A program made the translations under genes and the position numbers. A stretch of DNA of 64,000 bases, from the NCBI RefSeq assembly GCF_000745345.1, contig NZ_JQNR01000005.1:1922001-1986000 (forward strand), given 5' to 3'. Positions within the stretch are counted from its first letter, which is position 1. Every line of letters begins with the position of its first letter. Below are positions 55,629 to 64,000 of this stretch, one piece after another. The notes beneath the pieces are model-generated. The model worked only from the letters and a program-made list of their open reading frames with translations. It searched no databases and was not told the origin of the DNA. The DNA comes from Actinacidiphila yeochonensis CN732 (GTDB lineage Bacteria; Actinomycetota; Actinomycetes; Streptomycetales; Streptomycetaceae).

Positions 55629-56819
55629 ATGGCGGACGAACCCCTGGTACTGGGCATCGAGACCTCCTGCGACGAGACCGGCGTCGGTGTCGTACGCGGC
55701 CACACGCTGCTGGCCGACGCGATCGCCTCCAGCGTCGACGAGCACGCCCGCTACGGCGGCGTGGTCCCCGAGGTGGCCAGCCGCGCCCACCTGGAGGCGA
55801 TGGTCCCCACCGTGCAGCGCGCCCTCGCGGAGGCCGGGGTGCGCGCCCAGGACCTGGACGGCATCGCGGTGACCGCCGGGCCCGGCCTGGCGGGCGCGCT
55901 GCTGGTCGGCGTCTCGGCGGCCAAGGCGTACGCCTACGCGCTCGGCAAGCCGCTGTACGGGGTCAACCACCTCGCCTCGCACATCTGCGTCGACCAGCTC
56001 GAACACGGCCCGCTGCCCGAGCCGACGATGGCGCTGCTGGTCTCCGGCGGCCACTCCTCGCTCCTGCTGGCCCCCGACATCACCAGCGACGTGCGGCCGC
56101 TCGGCGCCACCATCGACGACGCGGCCGGCGAGGCGTTCGACAAGGTGGCCCGGGTGCTCGGCCTGGGCTTCCCCGGCGGCCCGGTCATCGACCGGTACGC
56201 CCGCGACGGCGACCCGGAGGCCATCGCCTTCCCGCGCGGCCTGACCGGCGGCAAGGACCCGCGCTACGACTTCTCCTTCTCCGGCCTGAAGACGGCCGTC
56301 GCCCGCTGGGTCGAGGCCCGCCGCCGCGACGGCCAGGACGTGCCCGTCGCCGACGTGGCCGCGTCCTTCCAGGAGGCCGTGGCCGACGTGCTGACCCGCA
56401 AGGCGGTGCGCGCCTGCAAGGACAACGGCGTGGACCACCTCATGATCGGTGGCGGCGTGGCCGCCAACTCCCGGCTGCGGGCGATGGCCCAGCGCCGCTG
56501 CGAGGACGCCGGCATCCGGCTGCGGGTGCCCCGCCCGGGCCTGTGCACCGACAACGGCGCGATGGTGGCCGCGCTCGGCGCCGAGATGGTCGCGCGCGGC
56601 CGGTCCGCCTCCAGCCTGGAGCTGCCGGCCGACTCCTCGCTGCCCGTCACCGAGGTCTCCGTACCCGGCCCCGGCCCCGCCGCCGACGGCCCCGCGCACG
56701 GCGGCACGCACGGACACGGCCACGCCGGGCAGCACACCCACGGCCACGGGCCCGGTCACGGCCACCAGCACACGCACGACCACGTGCACGAGTTGAGCAA
56801 AGAGAACCTCTACGGATGA
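55629..56819 (+). CDS. tsaD: tRNA t6A transferase TsaD with His-rich tail
   Basis: 396 residues; transfers the threonylcarbamoyl group to A37. [15 protein letters not shown], metal-binding His114 and His118 (VNHLASH), [30 protein letters not shown] and [12 protein letters not shown]. About 35-40 extra C-terminal residues contain 13 His in alternating G/T-H pattern, a likely metal-binding extension. ATGA overlap with the next gene. Confidence 0.97.
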   Translation: MADEPLVLGIETSCDETGVGVVRGHTLLADAIASSVDEHARYGGVVPEVASRAHLEAMVPTVQRALAEAGVRAQDLDGIAVTAGPGLAGALLVGVSAAKAYAYALGKPLYGVNHLASHICVDQLEHGPLPEPTMALLVSGGHSSLLLAPDITSDVRPLGATIDDAAGEAFDKVARVLGLGFPGGPVIDRYARDGDPEAIAFPRGLTGGKDPRYDFSFSGLKTAVARWVEARRRDGQDVPVADVAASFQEAVADVLTRKAVRACKDNGVDHLMIGGGVAANSRLRAMAQRRCEDAGIRLRVPRPGLCTDNGAMVAALGAEMVARGRSASSLELPADSSLPVTEVSVPGPGPAADGPAHGGTHGHGHAGQHTHGHGPGHGHQHTHDHVHELSKENLYG

Positions 56820-57076
56820 GCGTCACACTGATGTGGGAGGCCGCCGCCACCGACGGCGACGGCGAGCGGCTGCTGTCCTGGGCGCGGAGCCAGCGCCTGG
56901 ACGGCGAACCGCAACGGGTGGAGTACCTCACCGCCCCCGGCGAACGCGTGCTGGTCATCACCTGGTGGGACGCGGCCTACGACGCCAAGGTGCCCGAACT
57001 GCCTGACCCGCCGGAGGAGCTGGTGCGCCGCCGCGTCCACCGCTGGCGCTTCACCTCGGTCTCCGTCCGCCCCTGA
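56816..57076 (+). CDS. Small conserved protein of unknown function
   Basis: 86 residues, ATG overlapping the tsaD stop, so translationally coupled. [22 protein letters not shown] and [13 protein letters not shown] suggest a small ferredoxin-like alpha/beta fold. I know no function; coupling hints at a link with tRNA modification or simple co-expression. Confidence 0.75.
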   Translation: MSVTLMWEAAATDGDGERLLSWARSQRLDGEPQRVEYLTAPGERVLVITWWDAAYDAKVPELPDPPEELVRRRVHRWRFTSVSVRP

Positions 57077-57241
57077 CGGAGGCGACGGGCCGGCCGGGGC
57101 CGACGGGCCCGCCCGGGCCGACAGGCTCGCCGGGCCGACCTGCCGGGGTGCCGACAGGTCGACAGGCTGGAACGGCCGGCAGGTCGGCAGGACGGTCGGC
57201 ACCCGAGCCCGCGGGCTGAGGCGCCGGGGCGTCGAGGCCGG

Positions 57242-58447
57242 TCAGCCGGCGCTGCCGCCGTCCCGCAGCGGTGCCCCGACCAGCATCGACGGCGCCCCCG
57301 CGACCCGGGTCAGGAAGACCACCGCCTCGTTCGGCCCCTGCGGCCGCACCCGGCGCCGCACCTCCTCCGGCTCCACCGCAGAGCCGCGCTTCTTCACCGT
57401 CAGCCGGCCCACCCCGCGCTCCCGCAGCAGCGCCTTGAGCCGCTTGAGGTTGAACGGCAGCACGTCGGTGATCTCGTATCCGGCCGCGTACGGCGTCGGA
57501 CGCGCCGCGTCCGCCGTCACGTAGGCGATCGTCGGGTCGACCAGGCCGCCGCCCAGCTCCTCTGCGACCGCCGCCACCAGGTGGGCGCGCACCACCGCGC
57601 CGTCCGGCTCGTACAGGTACCGCCCCACCGGCCGGACCAGCGCCTCGGGCGGCGGCCCCGCCCCGGTCAGCGAGGCACCGCCCGGCAGCAGCGTGGCCCG
57701 CACCGTGCCCGGGCCGGTGCCGAACCACAGGGCGGCCTCCTTGACGTCGCCCCGGTCCGAGACCCACTCCGCCTCGGCCTCCTCCGGCACCGCCTCGTGC
57801 GGGATGCCCGGCGCCGCCTTCACCGCCGCGAACGGCACCGCCCGTGCCGCGCCCACCGCCCACGACAGCGGCGGCGAGTACGCCTCGGGGTCGAAGGTGC
57901 GGCCCCGCCCGGTCCGCCGCGCCGGGTCGACGAAGACCGCGTCGCACCCCTCCCGCCCGGCCGGATCGACCTCCGTGACGTCCGCGCAGCGCACCTCCAC
58001 CAGCTCCGACAGGCCCAGTGCCGCGACGTTCGCCGCCGCCACCGCGCACGTCAGCGGGTCCCGGTCCACGGCCAGCACCTCGATGCCGGCCCGGGCCAGC
58101 GCCATGACGTCGCCGCCGATCCCCGAGCACAGGTCCGCCACCCGCCGCACCCCCAGCTCCCGGAACCGCCGCGCCCGGTACGCCGCCACCGTCGCGCGGG
58201 TGGCCTGCTCGACGCCGGCCGGCGTGAAGTACATCCGCGCCGCGTCCTCCGGCGCGAACTTCGCCGCCGCCCGCTGCCGCAGCCGCGCCTGCCCCAGCGC
58301 GGCCGACACCAGCGGGGCGTCGTACCGCCGCCGCAACCGGGTGGCCGTGGCCAGCTCGTCGGCCGGATCGTGGTCGCGCAGTTCAGCGAGCAGCTCCTGC
58401 CCGGCCGGCCCGGCCAGCGCTGCGAGGTCCTCAGGTGTCACCCGCAC
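57242..58447 (-). CDS. SAM-dependent methyltransferase, THUMP-like C-terminus
   Basis: 401 residues from GTG 58447 (GTG 58441 is also possible). SAM motif I VADLCSGIGGDVMALARAG, then DRDPLTCAVAAANV, FVDPARRTGRGR (DP catalytic-like loop) and a C-terminal LPFNLKRLKALLRERGVGRLTVKKRG resembling the THUMP-like domain of these proteins. Probably modifies RNA; substrate unknown. Confidence 0.85.
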   Translation of the reverse strand: MRVTPEDLAALAGPAGQELLAELRDHDPADELATATRLRRRYDAPLVSAALGQARLRQRAAAKFAPEDAARMYFTPAGVEQATRATVAAYRARRFRELGVRRVADLCSGIGGDVMALARAGIEVLAVDRDPLTCAVAAANVAALGLSELVEVRCADVTEVDPAGREGCDAVFVDPARRTGRGRTFDPEAYSPPLSWAVGAARAVPFAAVKAAPGIPHEAVPEEAEAEWVSDRGDVKEAALWFGTGPGTVRATLLPGGASLTGAGPPPEALVRPVGRYLYEPDGAVVRAHLVAAVAEELGGGLVDPTIAYVTADAARPTPYAAGYEITDVLPFNLKRLKALLRERGVGRLTVKKRGSAVEPEEVRRRVRPQGPNEAVVFLTRVAGAPSMLVGAPLRDGGSAG

Positions 58448-58458
58448 ATTGTGCGGGG
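58440..58458. promoter_or_regulatory. Palindrome overlapping the methyltransferase start
   Basis: acccgcaca-t-tgtgcgggg: nearly perfect 9-bp arms spanning the alternative GTG starts. Could be an operator or hinder initiation. Confidence 0.35.
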
Positions 58459-58571
58459 TCGCCCGCCCCCCGGCCGCCGGCCCTCGCCTCGGCGTTCCCC
58501 CGTAGGCCGTTCCGGGGGCGTTCCCGTGCCGTTCCGGGCCGCTCCGGCGCGACACACCTTGGGATGCCGCA

Positions 58572-58598
58572 TTGGCACTCAGCTTGACCGAGTGCTAA
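58572..58598 (+). promoter_or_regulatory. CIRCE element 1 (HrcA operator)
   Basis: TTGGCACTC-N9-GAGTGCTAA, one mismatch from the CIRCE consensus. The N9 spacer contains the -35 box of the groES promoter. Confidence 0.95.
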
Positions 58599-58612
58599 GC
58601 GCGTCCTAGTCT
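58584..58612 (+). promoter_or_regulatory. groES-groEL promoter
   Basis: -35 TTGACC (58584-58589), 17-base spacer, -10 TAGTCT (58607-58612), interleaved with CIRCE 1. Confidence 0.85.
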
Positions 58613-58617
58613 CGGTT

Positions 58618-58644
58618 CTGGCACTCGGCCGCGCCGAGTGCCAG
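58618..58644 (+). promoter_or_regulatory. CIRCE element 2
   Basis: CTGGCACTC-N9-GAGTGCCAG: perfect 9-bp arms with the CIRCE spacing, 19 bases after the first element and in the early transcribed region. Confidence 0.85.
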
Positions 58645-58746
58645 ACACTCAGCGACGGGCAGGTCCGGCACCCGCGACGACGGGCCTACCAGGTCGCCGA
58701 CCCATACAGACACTCCCGTGAGCCCTTTGAAGGGGGAGGTCGGATC

Positions 58747-59055
58747 GTGACGACCGCCAGCACCAAGGTTGCCATCAAGCCGCTTGAGGACCGCATCGTG
58801 GTCCAGCCGCTCGACGCCGAGCAGACCACGGCCTCCGGCCTGGTCATCCCGGACACCGCCAAGGAGAAGCCCCAGGAGGGCGTCGTCCTGGCCGTGGGCC
58901 CGGGCCGCTTCGAGGACGGCAAGCGCCTGCCGCTCGACGTCTCCGTCGGCGACGTCGTGCTCTACAGCAAGTACGGCGGCACCGAGGTGAAGTACAACGG
59001 CGAGGAGTACCTCGTCCTCTCGGCGCGCGACGTCCTCGCGATCGTCGAGAAGTAA
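58747..59055 (+). CDS. groES: Co-chaperonin GroES
   Basis: 102 residues from GTG 58747 behind GGGGGAGG. Mobile loop [31 protein letters not shown] start. Lid of the GroEL cage; repressed by HrcA through the two CIRCE sites. Confidence 0.99.
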   Translation: MTTASTKVAIKPLEDRIVVQPLDAEQTTASGLVIPDTAKEKPQEGVVLAVGPGRFEDGKRLPLDVSVGDVVLYSKYGGTEVKYNGEEYLVLSARDVLAIVEK

Positions 59056-59083
59056 GTCCCGGCTCCACAGCGCAGCCGTGATC

Positions 59084-59129
59084 CCGCCCCGGAATCTCCG
59101 TGCCCTTCTCCGGCCGGGCTCCGGGGCGG
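59084..59129 (+). terminator. Hairpin between groES and groEL
   Basis: ccgccccgga (59084-59093) and tccggggcgg (59120-59129), perfect 10-bp arms, followed by tttcgttt. Probably a partial terminator giving more groES than groEL transcript. Confidence 0.6.
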
Positions 59130-59200
59130 TTTCGTTTGACGACTGACGAGACTGACGAGCAGACGTCGAAGACAGCGAAGACGACGAGCAGACGAGGTAG

Positions 59201-60835
<1,635 letters not shown>

Positions 60836-60907
60836 GGGTCCCACTGAGGGTTCCCCCTGAGGTCGCGTCGAGAGCCGCCTGGCGGCACCGCTGACGCCGA
60901 CGTCGAA

Positions 60908-60955
60908 CGGCCCGGCCCCGGGCACCGTCTCCGCACGGTGCCCGGGGCCGGGCCG
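60908..60955 (+). terminator. Strong terminator after groEL
   Basis: Perfect 21-bp arms (60908-60928, 60935-60955; core cccggccccgggcaccgt) with loop ctccgc, then cttctcgtct. The longest stem in the window. Confidence 0.85.
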
Positions 60956-61005
60956 CTTCTCGTCTCCGGTCTTCCGTCGCGAGGAGCCGCGTCCCCGCGC
61001 CCGGT

Positions 61006-61803
61006 TCAGCGGCGCGGGTCGTACCGGCGCCCGGCCCGGGTGGAGACCCGGCCGTAGAGGGAGGCCGGCACGTGCCGGGCGAGGGCGACGGCCGCCTTGT
61101 AGCGGACGGACGGCACCGACACCACCCGGCCGCGCGCCAGGTCGCGGACGGCCGCCGCGGCCACCGCGTCCGCGTCCAGCCAGGCGAAGGACGGCAGCCG
61201 GGAGGCGTCCATGCCCGCCCGCTGGTGGAACTCGGTACGCACGAACCCCGGGCACAGCGCCGTGAGGCGCACCCCGGAGCCGCTCAGCTCCTGCGCCAGC
61301 CCCTCCGTGAACCGCACCACCCACGCCTTGCTGGCCGAGTAGGTGCCGCGCGGCATGAACGCCGCCACCGAGGCGACGTTCAGCACGTAGCCGCGCCGCC
61401 GCTCCCGCATCACCTCCGCCGCCGCCGAGGTCAGCCGCAGCACTGCCTCGCAGTGCAGCCGCAGCATCCGCACCTCGTCCTCGACCGGAACGTCGAGGAA
61501 CCCGCCCCGGTTGCCGAAGCCCGCGTTGTTGACCAGCACGTCCACCGGGCGCTCCCGGTCCCGCAGCCGTGCCTCCACCGCCGCGACGCCCTCCCGCGTG
61601 GCGAGGTCGGCGGGCAGCACCTCCACCACGGCCCCGTGGCTCTCCCGCAGCTCCCGGGCGACCTGCTCCAGCCGCTCCGCGTCCCGCGCCACCAGCACCA
61701 GCGTGTGCCGGCCCTCCCCGGGTGCGCCGCCCCCGGCCGCCAGCCGCCGGGCGAAGGCCGCCCCGAGCCCGGCGGTCGCCCCTGTCACCAGTGAAGTCGT
61801 CAT
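61006..61803 (-). CDS. Short-chain dehydrogenase/reductase
   Basis: 265 residues from ATG 61803. TAGGGT six bases upstream fits a leaderless -10. Cofactor motif TGATAGLG, VNNAG, catalytic Ser in VASVAAFMPRG and YSASK; the C-terminal substrate loop and YKAAVALARHVP resemble the YqjQ/DltE-type SDR branch. Substrate unknown. Confidence 0.92.
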   Translation of the reverse strand: MTTSLVTGATAGLGAAFARRLAAGGGAPGEGRHTLVLVARDAERLEQVARELRESHGAVVEVLPADLATREGVAAVEARLRDRERPVDVLVNNAGFGNRGGFLDVPVEDEVRMLRLHCEAVLRLTSAAAEVMRERRRGYVLNVASVAAFMPRGTYSASKAWVVRFTEGLAQELSGSGVRLTALCPGFVRTEFHQRAGMDASRLPSFAWLDADAVAAAAVRDLARGRVVSVPSVRYKAAVALARHVPASLYGRVSTRAGRRYDPRR

Positions 61804-61862
61804 GCGCACACCCTAGAAGGCGGTGTGCGGCGGCCCTGTGCGCGGAACCCCGGCCCGGCCGG

Positions 61863-62561
61863 CTACGGAAGGCCCAGACGCCGGCGGACCTGGGCCCGGT
61901 CCTCCGCCGGCAGCGCCTCCACCTCCGCCAGCAGCGGCAGCAGCTCCGGCTCCGCGGTGAACGCCCGGAAGCACAGCTCCACCGTGACCCCGTGGCCGGG
62001 CCGGGCCACCACCGCGATGCGGTCGCCCGCCGCCAGCTCGCCCGGCTCGACCACCCGCAGGTACGGGCCGGGCAGCGCGGCCCGGACGAACCGCCGGGTC
62101 CAGCCGCGCTCGTCCAGCCAGCCGGCGAAGGTGGCGCAGGGGATGCGCGGGCAGGACACCTCCAGCACCGCCGAGCCGATCCGCCAGCGCTCCCCGATCA
62201 GCGCGGCGTTGACGTCGATACCGGCCGTCGTCAGGTTCTCCCCGAACGAGCCGTCGGCCAGCGGCCGCCCCAACTCGCGCTGCCAGCCGTCGAGGTCCTC
62301 GCGGGCGTACGCGTAGACGGCCTGGTCGTCGCCGCCGTGGTTGGCCACGTCGTACACCCGGTCGCCGGCCAGCCCCACCGCTCCCGTGCCCTTGGGGCCT
62401 GGCGCGGCCACCGCGACCGGGCCCGCGACGGGCCGCTTGTCGATACCGGTCGTGGGCAGCCGCATCCACGGGTTGGGGCGCGGGCGGCCGATGTTGACGC
62501 TGAGCACCCGCGCGACCGCCGCCGGCCCACGTGTCCGTTCCGCCGTCTCTCCGACCGGCAT
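61863..62561 (-). CDS. MOSC domain protein (YiiM-like)
   Basis: 232 residues, ATG with GAAGGGGG upstream. MOSC sulfur-carrier fold: ARVLSVNIGRPR, GDRVYDVANHGGDDQAVYAY, GSFGENLTTAGID and conserved Cys in VSCPRIPCATFAGW, the expected molybdenum-cofactor/N-hydroxy reduction site. YiiM relatives reduce N-hydroxylated purines; here this is inferred. Confidence 0.92.
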   Translation of the reverse strand: MPVGETAERTRGPAAVARVLSVNIGRPRPNPWMRLPTTGIDKRPVAGPVAVAAPGPKGTGAVGLAGDRVYDVANHGGDDQAVYAYAREDLDGWQRELGRPLADGSFGENLTTAGIDVNAALIGERWRIGSAVLEVSCPRIPCATFAGWLDERGWTRRFVRAALPGPYLRVVEPGELAAGDRIAVVARPGHGVTVELCFRAFTAEPELLPLLAEVEALPAEDRAQVRRRLGLP

Positions 62562-62616
62562 CGCCGTGCCCCCTTCTCGCCTTCCCGCCTGCCTGCCGTT
62601 GCACCCTGGCTGCCGC

Positions 62617-63444
62617 TCAGCCCTGCCGTAGGTACGGGGTCGTCGTCGCCAGCGCGGTGAAGCCCAGCCGCTCCAGGACGGGGCGGCTCTGCTCCGACGC
62701 GTCGACCTGGAGGTAGCGGTGTCCGCGGGCCAGCGCGAGCCGGGCGCGGTGGGTGACCAGTGCCCGGTAGATCCCGCGGCCGCGCCACTCCGGGACGGTG
62801 CCGCCGCCCCACAGCCCGGCGAAGTCGGTGCCGGGGCTGAACTCGGTGCGGGCCGCGCTCACCGGCCGGCCGCCGGCCACCGCCAGGGTGATCTCCAGGT
62901 CGGGGTCGCCGAGCTGGCCGAGCAGCCGCTCCCGCAGCCGGTCCGCGCTGTCGCCGAACGCCCGCGCGTGGACCTCGGCCACGAGCTCCACCCCCGCGGC
63001 GTCGGTGACCCGCTCCAGCCGCACGCCCGCGGGCGGCGCCGCGCCCTCCGCCGCCGCGACCTCGGCCGCCTCGGCGACCAGGACCGTCTCCGGCGGCTCC
63101 GCAGCGAACCCGGCGGCGGCCAGCCGGGCGCCCAGGTCGGCGGGCCGGTCGTAGGAGTAGAGCTTCCACTCCAGCTCCCGGCCGCGGCCCGCCGGCGAGG
63201 CCAGCCACGCCAACTGCGCGGCGATGGCCGCGTCCGCCGCGGCGCCGCCTTCCTCGCCCTCGGGGAAGTCCGACCAGACCACGGCGGTCCAGTCCGCCTC
63301 CCCCTCGCCGGACTGCCGGACCACTCCGTCCGGGCCGGCCACGCCCGCGCCCCGCCGTACCTGGGCGTCGAACCGCGCCCGTACCTGTGCCGTGCCGGTG
63401 CCGTCGGCGCTGTTCGTTCCGCTCATCGTGTCCATCGCGGGCAT
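62617..63444 (-). CDS. GNAT-family N-acetyltransferase
   Basis: 275 residues from ATG 63444; in-frame ATGs at 63432 and 63423 are equally possible. The C-terminal GNAT domain has GGGTVPEWRGRGIYRALVTHRA (acetyl-CoA loop RGRGIY) and LQVDASEQSRPVLERLGF. The N-terminal half is a degenerate second GNAT-like fold. Substrate unknown. Close behind the MOSC gene but no visible coupling. Confidence 0.85.
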   Translation of the reverse strand: MPAMDTMSGTNSADGTGTAQVRARFDAQVRRGAGVAGPDGVVRQSGEGEADWTAVVWSDFPEGEEGGAAADAAIAAQLAWLASPAGRGRELEWKLYSYDRPADLGARLAAAGFAAEPPETVLVAEAAEVAAAEGAAPPAGVRLERVTDAAGVELVAEVHARAFGDSADRLRERLLGQLGDPDLEITLAVAGGRPVSAARTEFSPGTDFAGLWGGGTVPEWRGRGIYRALVTHRARLALARGHRYLQVDASEQSRPVLERLGFTALATTTPYLRQG

Positions 63445-63793
63445 TCCAGCACGCGCCGGAGTCCGGCTCCACCGGTTTTGGGCTGGGCGGCCCAGACGGC
63501 TGCGCGCCGCCGAAACGGCGTCAGGAGGCCTACGGGCACGGCGACGGAGCAGTCGTCAGGGCAGTCGTCAGGGCAGGGGTCCGGGCCGGGGCAGGTCGGG
63601 CGCGGCCGTGTCGACCGAGGTGAGGTGGTGTGCGGCGGCGTCCCTGAACCCGGCGGCCACCGCGGCGGCGAAGGCGTGGGCGGCGCGTGGACGGCGCTCG
63701 GGAGCGCGGCGCAGGCCGAGCCCGGGAAAGCCGGACCCCAAGCCCGGTTTCGGAAGGTGCTGGGTAATCCCAAGAGATGCTTATAGTAGAAGA
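63445..63793. other. Divergent gap, acetyltransferase / LysR gene
   Basis: 349 bases, no gene. A 12-bp unit gcagtcgtcagg is tandemly repeated (about 63549-63572), and TATAGT at 63782-63787, six bases before the LysR ATG, is a good leaderless -10. Confidence 0.5.
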
Positions 63794-64000
63794 ATGTTCG
63801 AAGCTCGACACCTGCGCGTGCTGCGCGCCGTGGCGCTCAGCGGGTCCTTCTCGGCGGCCGGCCGCGAACTCGGCCTCACCCAGCCCGCGGTCAGCCAGCA
63901 GATGAAGGCGCTGGAGACCGCGGCCGGTACCCCGCTGCTCATCCGCGGCCCCCGCGAGACGCGCCTGACCGAGGCCGGCGAGGTGCTGGTGCGGCACGCG
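63794..64000 (+). CDS. LysR-family transcriptional regulator, N-terminal part
   Basis: 69 residues to the window end, frame open. Winged HTH with SGSFSAAGRELGLTQPAVSQQ and MKALETAAGTPLLIRGPR. Leaderless start. Target unknown; LysR proteins often regulate the divergent gene, here the acetyltransferase. Confidence 0.93.
   Translation, partial: MFEARHLRVLRAVALSGSFSAAGRELGLTQPAVSQQMKALETAAGTPLLIRGPRETRLTEAGEVLVRHA

Overview
The window is a chromosomal segment of a Streptomyces or a very close relative. It is high in G+C, uses GTG starts and overlapping stop/start codons freely, and carries an actinobacterial ribosomal-protein cluster whose proteins resemble Streptomyces ones (RG-rich S3 tail, Ala/Glu-rich L17 tail, acidic S9 leader). 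I found no rRNA, tRNA, CRISPR array or insertion sequence.

Layout. (1) 1-6060, minus strand: a membrane-anchored protein of unknown function, a 1448-residue protein with two NTPase domains (NACHT-like and AAA/STAND) and a second STAND-type ATPase that runs off the left edge; this looks like an undescribed conflict/signalling operon. (2) 6291-17734, accessory genes: an ABC exporter pair, a DHFR-like reductase, a UppS paralogue, a secreted GH25 lysozyme, a polysaccharide deacetylase, an MmyB-type regulator facing an SDR gene across a strong operator-like palindrome, a PCD/VOC protein, and a truncated AAA15 ATPase overlapping a PIN nuclease gene. (3) 18206-35350: the S10, spc and alpha ribosomal clusters with secY, adk, map, infA and rpoA. 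rpsD lies inside the alpha cluster. Perfect hairpins mark most sub-operon boundaries. (4) 35432-38656, minus strand: a tightly overlapped cassette (DUF262, DUF3696-type AAA15 ATPase, unknown) wedged between the rplQ terminator and truA. (5) 38774-57076: truA, an ABC-F protein, rplM-rpsI, glmM, coaA, acpS, nnr, alr, an alpha/beta hydrolase, the tRNA t6A genes tsaE, tsaB and tsaD with rimI, and small unknown genes. (6) 57242-64000: a THUMP-like methyltransferase, CIRCE-controlled groES-groEL, an SDR, a MOSC protein, an acetyltransferase and the start of a LysR regulator.

How the parts fit. The core genes make ribosomes and RNA polymerase alpha, the Sec translocon, adenylate and initiation functions, cell-wall precursors (GlmM, Alr, UppS), CoA/ACP activation and the t6A tRNA modification. 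Between these housekeeping blocks sit three separate ATPase-centred loci (1-6060, 16386-17734, 35432-38656) and a vestigial antitoxin gene, so the long conserved cluster appears to be a repeated landing place for conflict-type genes.

Caution on quality. Five genes (MmyB-type regulator, nnr, hydrolase, tsaE, rimI) can be read full length only if one base is added in a short G or C run (six sites in all). Because tsaE and nnr are housekeeping genes, I read these as probable sequencing errors rather than true gene decay.
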